In this document: positions 21,758 through 22,543 of the stretch, piece after piece | Layout of the letters: every line of letters starts with the position of its first letter | Numbering within the stretch: the first letter of the stretch is position 1 | Source of the DNA: Rhodobacteraceae bacterium UBA6273 | Lineage (GTDB): Bacteria > Pseudomonadota > Alphaproteobacteria > Rhodobacterales > Rhodobacteraceae | Length of the DNA stretch: 22,543 bases | Reading direction: 5' to 3' | Assembly (NCBI GenBank): GCA_002440625.1 | Contig: DJUV01000233.1 | Coordinates: 1 to 22,543, forward strand | Translations under genes and position numbers: made by a program | Notes under the pieces: model-generated | The model's database searches: none | The model's input: the letters and a program-made list of their open reading frames with translations, nothing else | Told to the model about the DNA's origin: nothing

Positions 21758-22543
21758 ATGCCTAAGGATCATGGGATTGGCGCCAGCACCAAGCGGCGCG
21801 AGGACATCCGCTTTCTTACCGGACGCGGGCAATATACCGACGACCTGAACCTGCATGGCCAAGCCTATGCGGTCATGGTGCGCTCTACCGTGGCACATGG
21901 AAAGATCACGTCGATCGACACCTCGAACGCCGCGGCGATGCCCGGCGTCCTTGCCATTTTCACCGGCGAGGATTTCAAGGATGTGGGCGGCAACCCGGCA
22001 GGCTGGCTCATCAATTCGCGCGACGGCACGCCGATGCGCGAGCCGAAGCGCCCGGTTCTGGCGCATGGCAAGGTCCGCCACATCGGCGACGCCTATGCCG
22101 CCGTGGTGGCCGAGACCTATGCGCAAGCGAAGGATGCGGCCGAACAGCTTGCCGGCGATACCGAGATCGAGGAATTGCCCGCCATCGTCGACATGGCGGC
22201 AGCCGTCGCCAACAGCGGCAACCGCGTCCATGACGAAATCCCCGACAACCTCTGCTTTGACTGGGGCTGGATCGAAGACAACCGCGCCAAGGTCGATGAA
22301 GCGATCAGGAACGCGCCCCACGTCACGACGCTTGAGCTTATCAACAACCGCCTTGTCCCGAACGCAATGGAACCGCGCGCCTCGATTGGCGAGTACTTCC
22401 CCGGCACCGGCGACTACAAGCTGACCACGACCAGCCAGAACCCGCACCTGACGCGGCTGCTGGTCGCGGCCTTTGTCATGGGCATCCCGGAGAACAAGCT
22501 GACGGTCGTGGCACCCGACGTGGGCGGCGGCTTCGGCTCGAAG
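21758..22543 (+). CDS. coxL: Large molybdenum subunit of CO dehydrogenase-type enzyme, cut by window
   Basis: The first 262 residues are visible, starting MPKDHGIGASTKRREDIRFL. This is the large subunit that holds the molybdopterin cytosine dinucleotide cofactor. Family features include FLTGRGQYTDDLNLHGQAYA, AAMPGVLAIFTGEDF, HIGDAYAAVVAET and, at the end, VVAPDVGGGFGSK, the first cofactor-binding loop. GGGGGGAA precedes the ATG. The active-site loop that separates form I (with AYxCSFR, true CO oxidation) from form II (AYRGAGR) lies beyond the window. The substrate is therefore undecided. The gene order G-S-L and the general style lean to form II, but this is a weak inference. Confidence 0.88.
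   Translation, partial: MPKDHGIGASTKRREDIRFLTGRGQYTDDLNLHGQAYAVMVRSTVAHGKITSIDTSNAAAMPGVLAIFTGEDFKDVGGNPAGWLINSRDGTPMREPKRPVLAHGKVRHIGDAYAAVVAETYAQAKDAAEQLAGDTEIEELPAIVDMAAAVANSGNRVHDEIPDNLCFDWGWIEDNRAKVDEAIRNAPHVTTLELINNRLVPNAMEPRASIGEYFPGTGDYKLTTTSQNPHLTRLLVAAFVMGIPENKLTVVAPDVGGGFGSK

Overview
The window is GC-rich, densely coded chromosomal DNA that looks like Rhodobacteraceae (Alphaproteobacteria). The evidence is the order DUF177-rpmF-plsX-fabH, ppx followed by rlmE, an OlsB-type acyltransferase, a stand-alone Hint-domain protein, a 'virulence factor'-family protein in a methyl-folate operon, and an aerobic CO-dehydrogenase-like cox cluster. No phage, insertion sequence or CRISPR array is visible. 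The only RNA gene is a tRNA-Val(UAC).

Layout. Positions 1-2860 (minus) hold the ribosome/lipid operon DUF177, rpmF, plsX, fabH (fabH cut by the window edge). bamE, msrB and olsB follow (2979-4699). At 4738-6670 (minus) is a two-gene unit: a 67-residue unrecognised protein and a B12-binding-type radical SAM enzyme. It has its own promoter with an embedded palindrome and a hairpin between the genes, and is the most novel-looking locus here. Positions 6826-9738 (minus) hold a four-gene methyl-folate operon: virulence-factor-family protein, MetF-like reductase, HAD phosphatase and a pterin-binding methyltransferase probably belonging to a split methionine synthase. A good terminator ends it. ppx and rlmE run the other way (9972-11916).

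Positions 11917-15690 are a decayed, low-density stretch. It contains a Tat-exported amidohydrolase pseudogene with four lesions, a TTG-start Hint protein, about 640 bases without a convincing gene, tRNA-Val, a flavin reductase, a possible 50-residue membrane peptide, and a 3' fragment of a second histidine kinase. An NADPH oxidoreductase follows (15700-16716), flanked by 39-bp direct repeats derived from the kinase 3' ends.

Positions 16822-20505 (minus) encode a response regulator, a FIST-domain protein (NosP-like) and a PAS histidine kinase (NahK-like), probably one signalling system for nitric oxide or a similar ligand. It is divergent from coxG-coxS-coxL (20704-end), a molybdenum hydroxylase cluster of the CO dehydrogenase type; coxL is cut by the window edge before its active-site loop. 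The 198-base gap is the place to look for regulation of one by the other.

Starts were chosen by Shine-Dalgarno position. Family assignments rest on motifs read by eye, not on database searches.
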